From NCBI GenBank assembly GCA_963783505.1, contig CAWAOP010000019.1:248001-312000 (forward strand): 64,000 bases of DNA, in the 5' to 3' direction. Source of the DNA: BOG-224 sp963783505. Lineage in GTDB: Bacteria > Acidobacteriota > Terriglobia > Bryobacterales > Bryobacteraceae. The translations under genes were made by a program, and so were the position numbers. Below are positions 56,901 through 64,000 of this stretch, in pieces (the first letter of the stretch is position 1; the number at the start of each line of letters is the position of its first letter). The notes under the pieces were generated by a model. It made no database searches and was not told where the DNA came from. It saw only the letters and a list, made by a program, of their open reading frames with translations.

Positions 56901-57060
56901 GTTCGATGCGGTTGCCGAGCGCCTGGTAGACCGCCTCGGCGCCGTTGCCCCGTCCGCACGTGCCCATGCCGACGGCGATGCGCGGCGCGGGGGGCAGAAG
57001 TTTGGCGAGCCCCCGTTCGCGAACCGCGTTGAATACGCCGATATCCTCGATGCGGCTCAT
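53914..57060 (-). CDS. hoxF: HoxF/NuoF-like NADH-binding subunit fused to a GltD-like FAD/NAD(P) oxidoreductase
   Basis: The 1048-residue protein has four parts. Residues about 20-100 are a thioredoxin-like 2Fe-2S domain (GMGTCGRGNGAEAVYQ, STGCFGACSQE). About 150-560 are a NuoF core with FMN/NADH loop GRGGAGYSTGSKW and 4Fe-4S ligands ESCGKCVPCRVG and TSLCGLGQSAPNP. Near 570-660 is a Cys-rich Fer4_20-like link (SPCENSCPLHMNIPR, CQHPCDNRC). The remainder is a GltD/NfnB-like flavoprotein with FAD motif VVGAGPSGLTCAFYAALLG and NAD(P) motif VVIGAGNAAVDSARTSLRMG. Ordinary HoxF stops after the NuoF core. The start overlaps hoxE (ATGA). A second nucleotide site would allow NADPH use or flavin-based bifurcation, which is an inference. 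Confidence 0.9.
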   Translation of the reverse strand: MSRIEDIGVFNAVRERGLAKLLPPAPRIAVGMGTCGRGNGAEAVYQALGNRIEREGLDIRLASTGCFGACSQEAMVNVWIPGLPLVLLRCVQESDAERILAAVSQREIPKRLAWCRIEEWDHLTSHIRYGSGFPEIPLWNEIPFFAGQKRIVLRNCGFISPDDIDEYIAVGGYQSLYKVLIDGKPEAVIEQIKAAKLRGRGGAGYSTGSKWEFLAKATGSPKYIVCNADEGDPGAYMNRNEIESDPHAMLEGMIIAGYVTGASHGIIYVRAEYPLAVHRLERALEQAREYGILGNNILGRPFHFDIQLVEGAGAFVCGEETALIASLEGMSGRPRPRPPFPANKGLYGKPTNINNVETWYNIAPIVLKGPQWFTETGSLKSAGTKVFSLVGKIANTGLVEMPLGTPLSRFVYEVGGGALKGRSIKAVQTGGPSGGCIPHEMFDTPVDYESLSALGSIMGSGGMVVMDEDNCMVDIARYFVEFTHSESCGKCVPCRVGLDQSLTILNGFTKGQGSAAQIDLLDALSRAIRDTSLCGLGQSAPNPVLTTLRHFRHEFDDHIIAKRCRAGVCDDLALSPCENSCPLHMNIPRYLNLLEQGGIAEAFESVIIDNPLPASTGRVCQHPCDNRCRRQTLDEAVNMREVHRFIADSVLLWGDSENVAGRFARRKMAPTGKNIAVVGAGPSGLTCAFYAALLGHNVTVYEAKPEAGGMLRYAIPEYRLPKRVLAREVDLIRMLGVEFRFNESVGTSVSFDELDEQYDAIFLGTGTWKETIFEAPGTELKGVIHALPFLDAVAAGEQVKTGRKVVVIGAGNAAVDSARTSLRMGADVTIVYRRERKDMPAIKEEVDAAEKEGVKFVFLAAPHRILGDAKGNVKALEFTKTRLGDFDPSGRRKPTSTGEIVRLDCDTVVLAVGEMVDPEFAKASGLSTAKAGTVKVDRFSLATSRPKFYAGGDVISGASNVSNAMGYAKKAARKIDEELMGESRFAKLFDGFEYSQIAPDEASPSGRHHSEELPPSARVKGDEEVVVGLTPVEAAEEARRCLRCDVRG

Positions 57061-57575
57061 TGGTGGGCCTCCTGCGTCAGCGCGGTCACTTCACGGGATA
57101 GCGCTTCCTCGTTCATGTGGCCGCAGATGCGGTGATCGAGTTCCACCACGGGGGCCAGGGCGCACTGGCCGAAGCAGGCCACCGTGCGGATGGTGAATTT
57201 GCTATCCGGAGTAGTGAGCATGAGCTTGTCGGCGTTGCCTTCGCCATCGCCGTCCGCGAGTCCCAGCTCCAGGCGCACGCTTTCCAGCAGGTCGCGCGAA
57301 CCGCGCGCATGACAGGCGGTTCCGCGGCAAATGCAGATGGTGTGATCGCCTTGAGGGCTGAGGTTGAACAGCGCGTAAAACGTCACGACGCTGAACACCT
57401 GGGACACGGAGAGATTGGCTTTGTCCGCTATGTAACGGAGCTCATCCCCGCAAAGGTATTTTCGTGGATTGCGTTCCTGAACGGCTTCCAGGATTCCCAA
57501 GAGAGCGCCCGGACGGCCGCGGTGACGCTCGATAATCTGGTCTATGAAAGCGAACTTCTTTGAATTTTCTTCCAC
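57057..57575 (-). CDS. hoxE: diaphorase subunit HoxE (NuoE-like)
   Basis: The 172-residue thioredoxin-fold 2Fe-2S subunit opens the hox operon. It has LGILEAVQERNPRKYLCGDE, the NuoE helix, and cluster ligands CICRGTACHARG and ACFGQCALAPVVELD. Translation begins at GTG 57575; the ribosome site is weak (GGAGAA about 20 bases upstream), and no better in-frame start was found before an in-frame stop. It supplies electrons to HoxF. Confidence 0.92.
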   Translation of the reverse strand: MEENSKKFAFIDQIIERHRGRPGALLGILEAVQERNPRKYLCGDELRYIADKANLSVSQVFSVVTFYALFNLSPQGDHTICICRGTACHARGSRDLLESVRLELGLADGDGEGNADKLMLTTPDSKFTIRTVACFGQCALAPVVELDHRICGHMNEEALSREVTALTQEAHQ

Positions 57576-57775
57576 ATCGTATTTTAAGTTATTGTTCTCC
57601 TAAATAGCAAAGAGGGTGCGCGACGGTTCGGCCGGGGAAAAGGGCCTCTCACCATCGTCCTCTTGAATGGCAAAGGGAGTGCGTCACGCCTCCGCTCTCT
57701 TACGCTCGCGGCTCGGCGCGCGGCCTTTGTCTTTGTAGCGGATCCTCGAGCGCCCACACGGGCCGCGCCGGGACC

Positions 57776-57781
57776 TATAAT
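57776..57781 (+). promoter_or_regulatory. -10 box TATAAT before molybdenum hydroxylase operon
   Basis: A perfect TATAAT lies 19 bases before ATG 57801, with GTGGAGG between them as ribosome site. The rest of 57576-57800 shows no gene. Confidence 0.5.
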
Positions 57782-57800
57782 TCACGTGGAGGCCCGCCGT

Positions 57801-58274
57801 ATGGCTACTTTTCGATTCACCGTGAACGGCAAAGCGCAGAGCGTGGACACGGAGCCCGATCGCCCGCTGCTTGAAGTGATCCGCGAGGATCTCGGGCTAA
57901 CCGGAACGAAATACGGCTGCGGCGAGGCGCAGTGCGGAGCTTGCATGGTGCTGATGGACGGCAGGCCGGCCTATTCCTGCATCACGCCCGTACGCAGCGC
58001 CGAGGGCCATGCCATCGTCACCATTGAGGGACTGGAGCAAAACGGAAAGCTGCATCCCGTCCAGCAGGCTTTTCTTGAAGAGGGCGCCATGCAGTGCGGC
58101 TATTGCACCGCGGGCATGATCATTCAGACCGTGGCGCTCCTGCGCGCGACGCCGCATCCTTCGGACGCCCAGATTGTCGAGGGCCTGAACGGGCACCTCT
58201 GCCGGTGTTCGAATTACAACCGGATGATGGCGGCGGTGCATCGCGCCGCGGCGCTGGCGGGGGCGAGCGCATAG
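57801..58274 (+). CDS. 2Fe-2S subunit of a molybdenum hydroxylase (IorA/CoxS-like)
   Basis: The 157-residue protein binds the two 2Fe-2S clusters of a xanthine-oxidase-type enzyme. The plant-type cluster motif is GCGEAQCGACMVLMDG with CITPV, and the C-terminal helical cluster is MQCGYCTAGMI and HLCRCSNY. ATG 57801 has GTGGAGG upstream; the longer frame from 57663 adds residues with no family match. It is followed ten bases on by the catalytic subunit gene, and no FAD (CoxM) subunit is present. Confidence 0.92.
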   Translation: MATFRFTVNGKAQSVDTEPDRPLLEVIREDLGLTGTKYGCGEAQCGACMVLMDGRPAYSCITPVRSAEGHAIVTIEGLEQNGKLHPVQQAFLEEGAMQCGYCTAGMIIQTVALLRATPHPSDAQIVEGLNGHLCRCSNYNRMMAAVHRAAALAGASA

Positions 58275-58283
58275 GAGGCGGCC

Positions 58284-60410
58284 ATGTCAACCCATCCACT
58301 TCATATCGAATCGTTCGAACGCGAAGCCGTAGTGCCCCACGGAGTGCGAGTGCCGAGCCGCCGCGAGTTCTTCGAAATGGCCGCGGCCGGGCTCTTCGTT
58401 ACGGCCGCGGGTCCGCTTGCCGAAGCCCAGCGCGGCGGCCCCGCGGCGGGAGGACTCGAAACCCGGCTGCACATCGGCGAGGACGGGTTCATCACCATCC
58501 TCAGCGGAAAAATCGAAGAAGGGCAAGGCGCGCTCACGGAGCTGGCCATGGCCGCAGCGGAAGAGTTGCACACGCCGCTCGGCCGCATCCGCATGGTCCT
58601 CGGCAACACCGACGAAACGCCCAATGACGGGACTACCGCCGGCAGCGGAACTACTCCGCGCACCGCGCCTCTGGTGATGCGCGCGGCGGCCGCGGCGCGT
58701 GTTGCGCTGTTGAACGCGGCGGGCAGGCAGTTCGGCGTGGATGCCTCGGGGTTCGAAGTGCGCGACGGCGCGGTCACGCACAACGGAAAGAGCTACGGCT
58801 ACGCCGATCTCGCTAAATCTCCGGATCTGGCCGCCGCGTACAAAGCGAATCCGCCCGATGGCATTGCGCTCACTCCGGCTAAGGACTGGAAGATTCTGGG
58901 GAAACCTCAGGCGCGGATCGACGCTCGCGATATCGTCACCGGAGAGCACAAATACCCCAGCGACGTGGTTCGGCCCAACATGCTGTACGCAAGCGTGCTT
59001 CGCCAGCCTTCGTATGGAGCCACGCTGGTCAACGTAGATGTTTCGCCGGCGCAGAAGTCCCCGGGCGTCACCGTGGTGCGCGATGGCAGCTTCATTGCTT
59101 GCGCCGCCCCGACTTCCTTTGCGGCGCGGCAGGCATTAGGAGCCATCGCGAGCAATGCGCAATGGAAGCCGGCCGACCAGGTCTCAAGCGACCAGCTTTT
59201 CGAGCACTTGAAGCAACACGCCCGAGAAGGCGCCGGCGGACGCGGAGGCGGCGCACAGGGCAGGGGATCGGTGGATAGCGGTCTTGCCGGCGCCGAGCGA
59301 AGGCTCAAAGCCACGTATCAGGTCGCCTATGTGCAGCACGCGCCCATGGAGCCGCGGGCGGCGGTAGCCGAGTGGCAGGACGGCCGCGTCACGGTGTGGA
59401 CCGGCACCAGCAATCCACAGAGCGTACGCCAGCAGATCGCGCAGGCCTGCGGCGTGGGCCAGGAGAACGTCCGCGTCCGCGTGCCGCATTTCGGGGGTGG
59501 TTTCGGCGGCAAGCACACGGGCGAGGCCGGCGTGGAAGCCGCGCGCATCGCCAAGGCCGCTGGAAGGCCGGTGGCGGTTCACTGGACGCGCGCGGAGGAG
59601 TTCATGTGGGCTTACTTTCGGCCCGCCGCGCTGATTGAAATCGAAGCCGGGCTGGATGGCGCGGGCGCTATCGCGGCGTGGGATTTCACCAACTACAATT
59701 CCGGCTCCTCGGCGCTCAATACGCCCTACCGCATTGCCAACACGCGCGAGCGATATCTCGATTCCGATCCGCCGTTGCGCCAGAGTTCCTACCGCGTGCT
59801 GGCGGCCACGGCCAATAACTTCGCGCGTGAAGCGTTCACGGACGAACTGGCCGCGGCGGCAGGCAAGGACCCGCTGGAATTCCGTCTGGCTCATCTCGAT
59901 AACGACCGCATCAAGAACGCGCTCAGCGCCGCCGCCGAGAAGTTCGGCTGGGCGGCTCGCAAGAAGAACCGGCGGCCGAACGTCGGCGTCGGGCTGAGTT
60001 GCGGTACGGAGAAGAACTCGGTGCTGGCGGCGTGCTGCGAGGTGGAGATCGATCCCCAGACCCGCGTACCCAAAGTCACCGAATACGTGCAAGCCTTCGA
60101 ATGCGGCGCGATCCTGAACCCCGCCGGCTTGAGGAATCAGGTGGAAGGCGCCATCATGATGGGCCTGGGCCCGGCGTTGCGCGAGGAGATTCTCTTCAAA
60201 GACGGGAAGCTGACCAACGCGAGGTTCGCTTCCTATAAACCGCCGCGGTTCCGCGATTTGCCGAAGCTGGACGTGATCCTGCTGGACCGCAAGGACCTGG
60301 AGAGCGCCGGTGCGGGCGAAACGCCGATCATCGGAATAGCGCCGGCGATTGCGAATGCGATTCTGGATGCGACGGGCAAGGCCGTGCGGACGATGCCGAT
60401 TCGGGCGTAG
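58284..60410 (+). CDS. molybdopterin-binding aldehyde/isoquinoline oxidoreductase subunit, Tat-exported
   Basis: The 708-residue catalytic subunit starts with a Tat signal (PSRREFFEMAAAGLFVTAAG). Molybdopterin-contact segments are present (FGGGFGGKHTGEAGVEAARI, EEFMWAYFRPAALIEIEAG, ANNFAREAFTDELAAAAGKD), and the conserved catalytic Glu is in AGETPIIGIAPAIANAI near the end. A Gly/Arg-rich loop lies near residue 315. With only an FeS partner, it resembles IorAB-type two-subunit hydroxylases that pass electrons to a cytochrome or quinone rather than NAD. The substrate is unknown; aromatic N-heterocycles or aldehydes are typical. Confidence 0.88.
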   Translation: MSTHPLHIESFEREAVVPHGVRVPSRREFFEMAAAGLFVTAAGPLAEAQRGGPAAGGLETRLHIGEDGFITILSGKIEEGQGALTELAMAAAEELHTPLGRIRMVLGNTDETPNDGTTAGSGTTPRTAPLVMRAAAAARVALLNAAGRQFGVDASGFEVRDGAVTHNGKSYGYADLAKSPDLAAAYKANPPDGIALTPAKDWKILGKPQARIDARDIVTGEHKYPSDVVRPNMLYASVLRQPSYGATLVNVDVSPAQKSPGVTVVRDGSFIACAAPTSFAARQALGAIASNAQWKPADQVSSDQLFEHLKQHAREGAGGRGGGAQGRGSVDSGLAGAERRLKATYQVAYVQHAPMEPRAAVAEWQDGRVTVWTGTSNPQSVRQQIAQACGVGQENVRVRVPHFGGGFGGKHTGEAGVEAARIAKAAGRPVAVHWTRAEEFMWAYFRPAALIEIEAGLDGAGAIAAWDFTNYNSGSSALNTPYRIANTRERYLDSDPPLRQSSYRVLAATANNFAREAFTDELAAAAGKDPLEFRLAHLDNDRIKNALSAAAEKFGWAARKKNRRPNVGVGLSCGTEKNSVLAACCEVEIDPQTRVPKVTEYVQAFECGAILNPAGLRNQVEGAIMMGLGPALREEILFKDGKLTNARFASYKPPRFRDLPKLDVILLDRKDLESAGAGETPIIGIAPAIANAILDATGKAVRTMPIRA

Positions 60411-60484
60411 TGGGGCCAGGGCAAGAGCCGGTTGAGCGGCAGGATTGCTAACCCGTCGGACTTGCGGGTAAGGACATTTGTACG

Positions 60485-60490
60485 TACAAT
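60485..60490 (+). promoter_or_regulatory. -10 box TACAAT, leaderless start of brnTA
   Basis: TACAAT ends five bases before ATG 60496, so the message would start at or inside the start codon. Confidence 0.45.
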
Positions 60491-60495
60491 GAACA

Positions 60496-60774
60496 ATGGC
60501 TTACGAGTGGGACGCAACTAAGGCGAGGCTGAACGCTCGCAAGCACGGCGTCCGGTTTGAGGAGACGCGGGCCGTATTCGACGACCCGTACGCGGTGACG
60601 GTCGCAGACGCCGATGGCGACTCGGGGCACGAGCGGTTCGTGGGCCTGGGCATCGGCGCGCTGGGGCGCGTGCTCGCGGTGGTTTACTCGTATCGTGGGG
60701 ATGCCATCCGCATCATTTCAGCCAGGCTCGCGACGCCGCGCGAGCGATCGGTTTACGAAGAGGGGCTGCTATGA
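60496..60774 (+). CDS. brnT: BrnT-type ribonuclease toxin
   Basis: The 92-residue protein matches BrnT: YEWDATKARLNARKHGVRFE, ETRAVFDDPYAVTVADADGD, ERFVGLGIGALGRVLAVVYS, IRIISARLATPRERSVYEEG. BrnT folds like RelE and cleaves RNA. Its stop overlaps brnA (ATGA). Confidence 0.92.
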   Translation: MAYEWDATKARLNARKHGVRFEETRAVFDDPYAVTVADADGDSGHERFVGLGIGALGRVLAVVYSYRGDAIRIISARLATPRERSVYEEGLL

Positions 60775-61040
60775 AAAGCTACTACGATTTCAGCAAAGGT
60801 AAGCGTGGCCGGATCGCAAAACCGGCGCCTGAGCCTGCTGGAAAGGTCAAGATCACGATTCGGCTCGACTCGGACATTATCGATCATTACTTGGCGGGGG
60901 CGGACGAATCAGGTGGGGCAGTCGGCTATCAGACGCTGATCAACGATGCTCTTCGGCGGTCCATCGACGCGCCATCACTTGAAGCGATTGTCCGCCGCGC
61001 GGTTCGAGAAGAGATGAAGCAGAGGCGCGACGCGGCTTAA
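60771..61040 (+). CDS. brnA: BrnA-type antitoxin
   Basis: The 89-residue antitoxin has an N-terminal toxin-binding tail (MKSYYDFSKGKRGRIAKPAP) and a ribbon-helix-helix DNA-binding part (KVKITIRLDSDIIDHYLAGA, VGYQTLINDALRRSI). It neutralises BrnT and represses the shared promoter. It overlaps brnT by four bases. Confidence 0.9.
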   Translation: MKSYYDFSKGKRGRIAKPAPEPAGKVKITIRLDSDIIDHYLAGADESGGAVGYQTLINDALRRSIDAPSLEAIVRRAVREEMKQRRDAA

Positions 61041-61076
61041 GGACCGCAATCAGTCAGGCCGAACGACCCGGCCCAA

Positions 61077-61700
61077 CTAACCCTTCGGCTGCTGCTCGTT
61101 AACGCGCTTCGCCTTTACGAAGTCCATTTCGACTTGCTTCGGAATGCCGGGCTCGAAGCAGCGGCGGCAACGGGCTTCGTACATGTCGGCCGCGCCTACC
61201 ACGATCAGGTCATCGGAGCCGCGCAGGCGTTGCGTGTGCTTGGCGGGGTTGCCGCAGCGGACGCAGATGGCCAGCGTCTTGGTGATGGACTCGGCTAGCG
61301 CCAGCAGGTCCGGAATCGGCGCGAACGGACGGCCCATGTAATCGGTGTCCAGGCCGGAGATGATCACCTGCTTGCCGCTATCGGCGAGGCGCTGAGCCAC
61401 GTCAACCAACTGGCGCCCCATGAAGTTGGCTTCGTCGATCCCAATCACTTCCGAGCGCCAGTCGAGACGATCGACGATGTGCGAAGCGTCGGCGACCACC
61501 TGCGAGGCCAGTCGAAGGTCGCCGTGGGAGACGATCTCGAAATCGGAATAGCGGTTATCGATGGCGGGTTTGAATACTTCGACACGTTTGCGTGCGATCA
61601 TCGCGCGCCGGAGCCGCCGGATCAATTCCTCGCTCTTGCCCGAAAACATGGGGCCGCAGATCACTTCGATCCAGCCGATATTGCCGACGACGATTTCCAT
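61077..61700 (-). CDS. tdk: thymidine kinase
   Basis: Tdk phosphorylates thymidine for salvage into dTMP. The 207-residue type II enzyme has the P-loop EVICGPMFSGKSEELIRRLR, IGIDEANFMGRQLVDV, SGLDTDYMGRPFAPIP and the structural zinc Cys pairs CVRCGNPAKHTQRL and EARCRRCFEPG. ATG 61700 (MEIVVGNIGW) is the likely start; a TTG at 61709 is possible. Confidence 0.94.
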   Translation of the reverse strand: MEIVVGNIGWIEVICGPMFSGKSEELIRRLRRAMIARKRVEVFKPAIDNRYSDFEIVSHGDLRLASQVVADASHIVDRLDWRSEVIGIDEANFMGRQLVDVAQRLADSGKQVIISGLDTDYMGRPFAPIPDLLALAESITKTLAICVRCGNPAKHTQRLRGSDDLIVVGAADMYEARCRRCFEPGIPKQVEMDFVKAKRVNEQQPKG

Positions 61701-61725
61701 GTGAACCAATATGCTACACCAACGG

Positions 61726-61830
61726 GGGCCGGGGATTAGGGGCTAGGGACTGGGGGTTAGGGATTGGGGCTTGGTGATTCACGGCGGCGTATTCTCTGCG
61801 GAAGGCGGATAGCGTTCGGCGGATAGCGCA
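61726..61830. repeat. degenerate G-rich and GGCGGATAGCG tandem repeats
   Basis: Two kinds of short repeats lie between tdk and the next gene: GGGATTAGGGGCTAGGGACT-like units (61733-61770), then GGCGGATAGCGTTC/GGCGGATAGCGCAC (61803-61829). The second word family also occurs in the 16S-tRNA spacer. Confidence 0.65.
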
Positions 61831-61893
61831 CCAGCGCCAGTATACACTGGTTGCTTCCGTGCTATCGGCGATTACTTTCGCAGGCAGCAGCTT

Positions 61894-63960
61894 ATGACGG
61901 CCTTCCTGGCTACGTGCGGCCGAATCTGGGAGCGCGCCGGGACGGCCTGTTGCGCCATCTTTCTGACCGGCCTCAACGTTTACATCGCCCAGACGATGTT
62001 CCACACCGGCTTTACGCCGTATATGGGCTCGATAGAGAGCTCCTATATGGTCATCAGCCGTTGGGCGGCGGCGCATTGGCGCGACCTGAGCTGGTTCCCG
62101 TTCTGGTTCTCCGGCACGCCCTTTTACCAGGTGTACCAGCCGGGCTATCATCTCACGGTCGCGGCTCTCTCGCGTCTGGCGGGATGGACCATTCCGCGCA
62201 GTTTCCATTTTGTCGCCGCCGCGGCTTACTGCCTGGGGCCCGTGACGCTGTTCTGGCTGTGCCGGCGGACGACGGGGAAGCGCGGGTTCGCCTTCGTGGC
62301 CGCCGCGGCTTACTCGCTGATATCCCCTGCGTCCTTCCTTGTGCCCGCTATCCGGCACGACGCGGGCGGGCTGCTTCACGCCCGGCGGTATCAAGTGCTT
62401 TTGAGCTACGGCGAAGGGCCGCATCTGGCGGCGATGATGCTCTTGCCTCTGGCGCTCTGGGCGCTGGACGGAGCGGTGCAGAAGCGCCGCTGGCCATACA
62501 TACCGTTGGCTTCCGCGCTGATGGCCGCGATGGTCCTCACCAACTGGCCGGGAACGTTTGCGCTAGGAATCGCCGTGCTGGCCTACGCGCTTTCGAGGCG
62601 CGGAGCCGAGCGCGGGATCGACTGGCCGGCGTTTCTGGCGGTAAGCGCGCTCGCGTATCTGCTGGCTTGTCCTTGGATAACGCCATCGACGCTCGCGCTA
62701 GTGATACGCAACGCGTTTCAATCCGACAACACCACGGCCGGCTTCGCCTTATCGGCGCCATGGGCGTTGATCGCCCTGCTGGTAGGGGGTCTCGAAGCCC
62801 TGTTTGACCGGCGCCGCGTTACCAGTTGGGCCCGGTTCTTCGTCTACTTTGCGGTGATCACGGGCGTGGTATCGCTGGGGGCGGAGGCGTTTGAGTGGCG
62901 CGCCATGCCGCAGGCCAAGCGTTTCCAGCTCGAATTCGAGATGGCCGCGGTGACGGCGCTGGCCTACGGCGCGGCAGTCCTGTGGCGCCGGATGCCGCGT
63001 CCGGTGCGCATCCTTGCGATCGGCGTCTTCCTGGCGCTGGGCGTCGCTCAGACAAGAACGTATCGCCGCCAGGTCAAGGCGACCACCACGCGGTTCGACA
63101 TTACCTCCACCATCGAATACAAAATGGCGCAGTGGTTCGACGCCAACCTTCAGAATCGCCGCGTGTTCGCGCCCGGCAATGTGGCGTACTGGATGAACAT
63201 GTTCACGGACGTTCCGCAGATGGAGGGCTGCTGCGAACAGGGAACGCCGAGCCAGATGTACCGGATGGCCAACTACCAGATTTATAGCGGGGCGGGGGCG
63301 GGTGCGCGCGACGCCGAAATCACGATGCTGTGGCTCAGAGCCTATGGCGTGGACGCGATCGGCATCTCTGGGCCGAACAGCACGGAGGTCTTTCGTCCGT
63401 TCAACACTCCGAAGAAATTCGAGGGCGTGCTGCCCGCCGCATGGCGCGATGGCGATAACGCGGTCTACCCGATGCCGTGGAAGAACCAAGGGCTGGCGCA
63501 CGCCATCGACCGCTCCGCGCTGGTGGCGCGCGCGCCCGAAAGCGGGCTCGATACGGCTCCGCTCGAACGGCTGGCGCGCGCGATGGACGCGACGCCGCCG
63601 GCGGAATTCCGCTGGTCGAATGTTCATGAAGCGGCAGTGGACGCCGATCTTGCGCCAGGGCAAGTGATCTTCCTTCAGGTTACGTACAACCGCGGTTGGC
63701 GCGCGCTCGAAAATGGGGTCGAGCGAGCTATCGTTCCGGATGCCTTAGGGCTGATGGCGGTCGATCCGGGCCATGCGGGCCACGCGCACATACGGCTTGT
63801 TTACAGCGCCGGAGCGGAAGCCGTGGCGGCGCGCACCGCGCAGCTTGCCGGTCTGCTCATACTGGCGATTTGGACGCTTCTGGCCCGCGGACGCGAGAAG
63901 CGGCAGGCGCATCCGAGCGGGAAGACCGCGGGCGCGCAGGATGAGTCCCGCTCGCGATGA
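61894..63960 (+). CDS. polytopic membrane protein, PTPS-related/glycosyltransferase-like
   Basis: The 688-residue protein has about ten membrane helices in residues 15-415 and a soluble extracytoplasmic C-terminal half. It then ends with one more helix (AQLAGLLILAIWTLLARG) and a charged tail. The first loop, SIESSYMVISRWAAAHWRDL, followed by WFPFWFSGTPFYQVYQPGYH, is the motif of the membrane '6-pyruvoyl-tetrahydropterin synthase-related' family, which looks like GT-C glycosyltransferases. The substrate is unknown. Its stop overlaps the next start (ATGA). Confidence 0.75.
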   Translation: MTAFLATCGRIWERAGTACCAIFLTGLNVYIAQTMFHTGFTPYMGSIESSYMVISRWAAAHWRDLSWFPFWFSGTPFYQVYQPGYHLTVAALSRLAGWTIPRSFHFVAAAAYCLGPVTLFWLCRRTTGKRGFAFVAAAAYSLISPASFLVPAIRHDAGGLLHARRYQVLLSYGEGPHLAAMMLLPLALWALDGAVQKRRWPYIPLASALMAAMVLTNWPGTFALGIAVLAYALSRRGAERGIDWPAFLAVSALAYLLACPWITPSTLALVIRNAFQSDNTTAGFALSAPWALIALLVGGLEALFDRRRVTSWARFFVYFAVITGVVSLGAEAFEWRAMPQAKRFQLEFEMAAVTALAYGAAVLWRRMPRPVRILAIGVFLALGVAQTRTYRRQVKATTTRFDITSTIEYKMAQWFDANLQNRRVFAPGNVAYWMNMFTDVPQMEGCCEQGTPSQMYRMANYQIYSGAGAGARDAEITMLWLRAYGVDAIGISGPNSTEVFRPFNTPKKFEGVLPAAWRDGDNAVYPMPWKNQGLAHAIDRSALVARAPESGLDTAPLERLARAMDATPPAEFRWSNVHEAAVDADLAPGQVIFLQVTYNRGWRALENGVERAIVPDALGLMAVDPGHAGHAHIRLVYSAGAEAVAARTAQLAGLLILAIWTLLARGREKRQAHPSGKTAGAQDESRSR

Positions 63961-64000
63961 GATCTCCCATGCCTCCCGATGCCGCGTCCTTGGCCGAGAC
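63957..64000 (+). CDS. start of a further gene, truncated by the window end
   Basis: ATG 63957 overlaps the preceding stop (ATGA) and the frame stays open to the end (MRSPMPPDAASLAE). ATG 63969 is an alternative start. Too little is present to say what it encodes. Confidence 0.4.
   Translation, partial: MRSPMPPDAASLAE

Overview
The window is GC-rich DNA that most resembles a soil Acidobacteriota of the Bryobacterales/Solibacter type. This is inferred from several genes of the TIGR03435 soil-protein family, the futalosine menaquinone genes, many small toxin-antitoxin modules, M56 peptidase/BlaI pairs and an Nramp-USP fusion. The 16S at 23410-24909 would settle the lineage, but I cannot search it.

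Layout. 1-7680: end of obg, a YefM/YoeB module, a secreted GH29 fucosidase, a nucleotidyltransferase with a small partner, a thiolase/OB-fold/aminotransferase operon, a VOC protein, HicBA and tsaB. 7709-16980: secreted matrixin-type protease with a partner, Nramp-USP transporter, secreted Gfo/Idh/MocA oxidoreductase, a terminator region, and mqnE plus a UbiA prenyltransferase. 17036-22964: PP2C phosphatase, yebC-ruvC operon, HicAB, DUF4097 and Yip1 membrane proteins. 22987-28905: a complete 16S-tRNA-Ala-tRNA-Ile-23S-5S operon. 29026-32001: a two-gene operon of a NYN-domain protein and a NACHT/STAND-like NTPase, the best candidate here for an undescribed (possibly defence) system. 32303-41965: a second nucleotidyltransferase pair, MFS exporter, BlaI/M56-TIGR03435 sensor pair, a chimeric TIGR03435 gene, HigBA, DUF1844, MBL hydrolase, ribF and terC. 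41962-57575: two different group 3 [NiFe] hydrogenases, a 3b-type beta-gamma-delta-alpha operon with its maturation protease and a 3d-type hoxEFUYH operon whose HoxF is fused to a GltD-like flavoprotein. Between them lie a beta-propeller protein, xylose isomerase, a TIGR03435 protein and a GraTA-like module. 57801-64000: a two-subunit molybdenum hydroxylase, BrnTA, thymidine kinase and a polytopic membrane protein.

Two patterns run through the window. First, at least eleven single-base indels break otherwise well-conserved genes, including adjacent mqnE and ubiA, and removing (or once adding) one base restores an exact codon count every time. I read most of these as consensus errors, although real decay cannot be excluded. 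Second, nine genes have a TANNNT-type -10 box ending 5-10 nt before the start codon, which implies leaderless transcripts.

The picture is of a heterotroph that degrades plant polymers (fucosidase, xylose isomerase, secreted oxidoreductases), uses menaquinone, and scavenges or disposes of H2 through NAD(P)-linked cytosolic hydrogenases. No CRISPR array, insertion sequence or prophage was seen.
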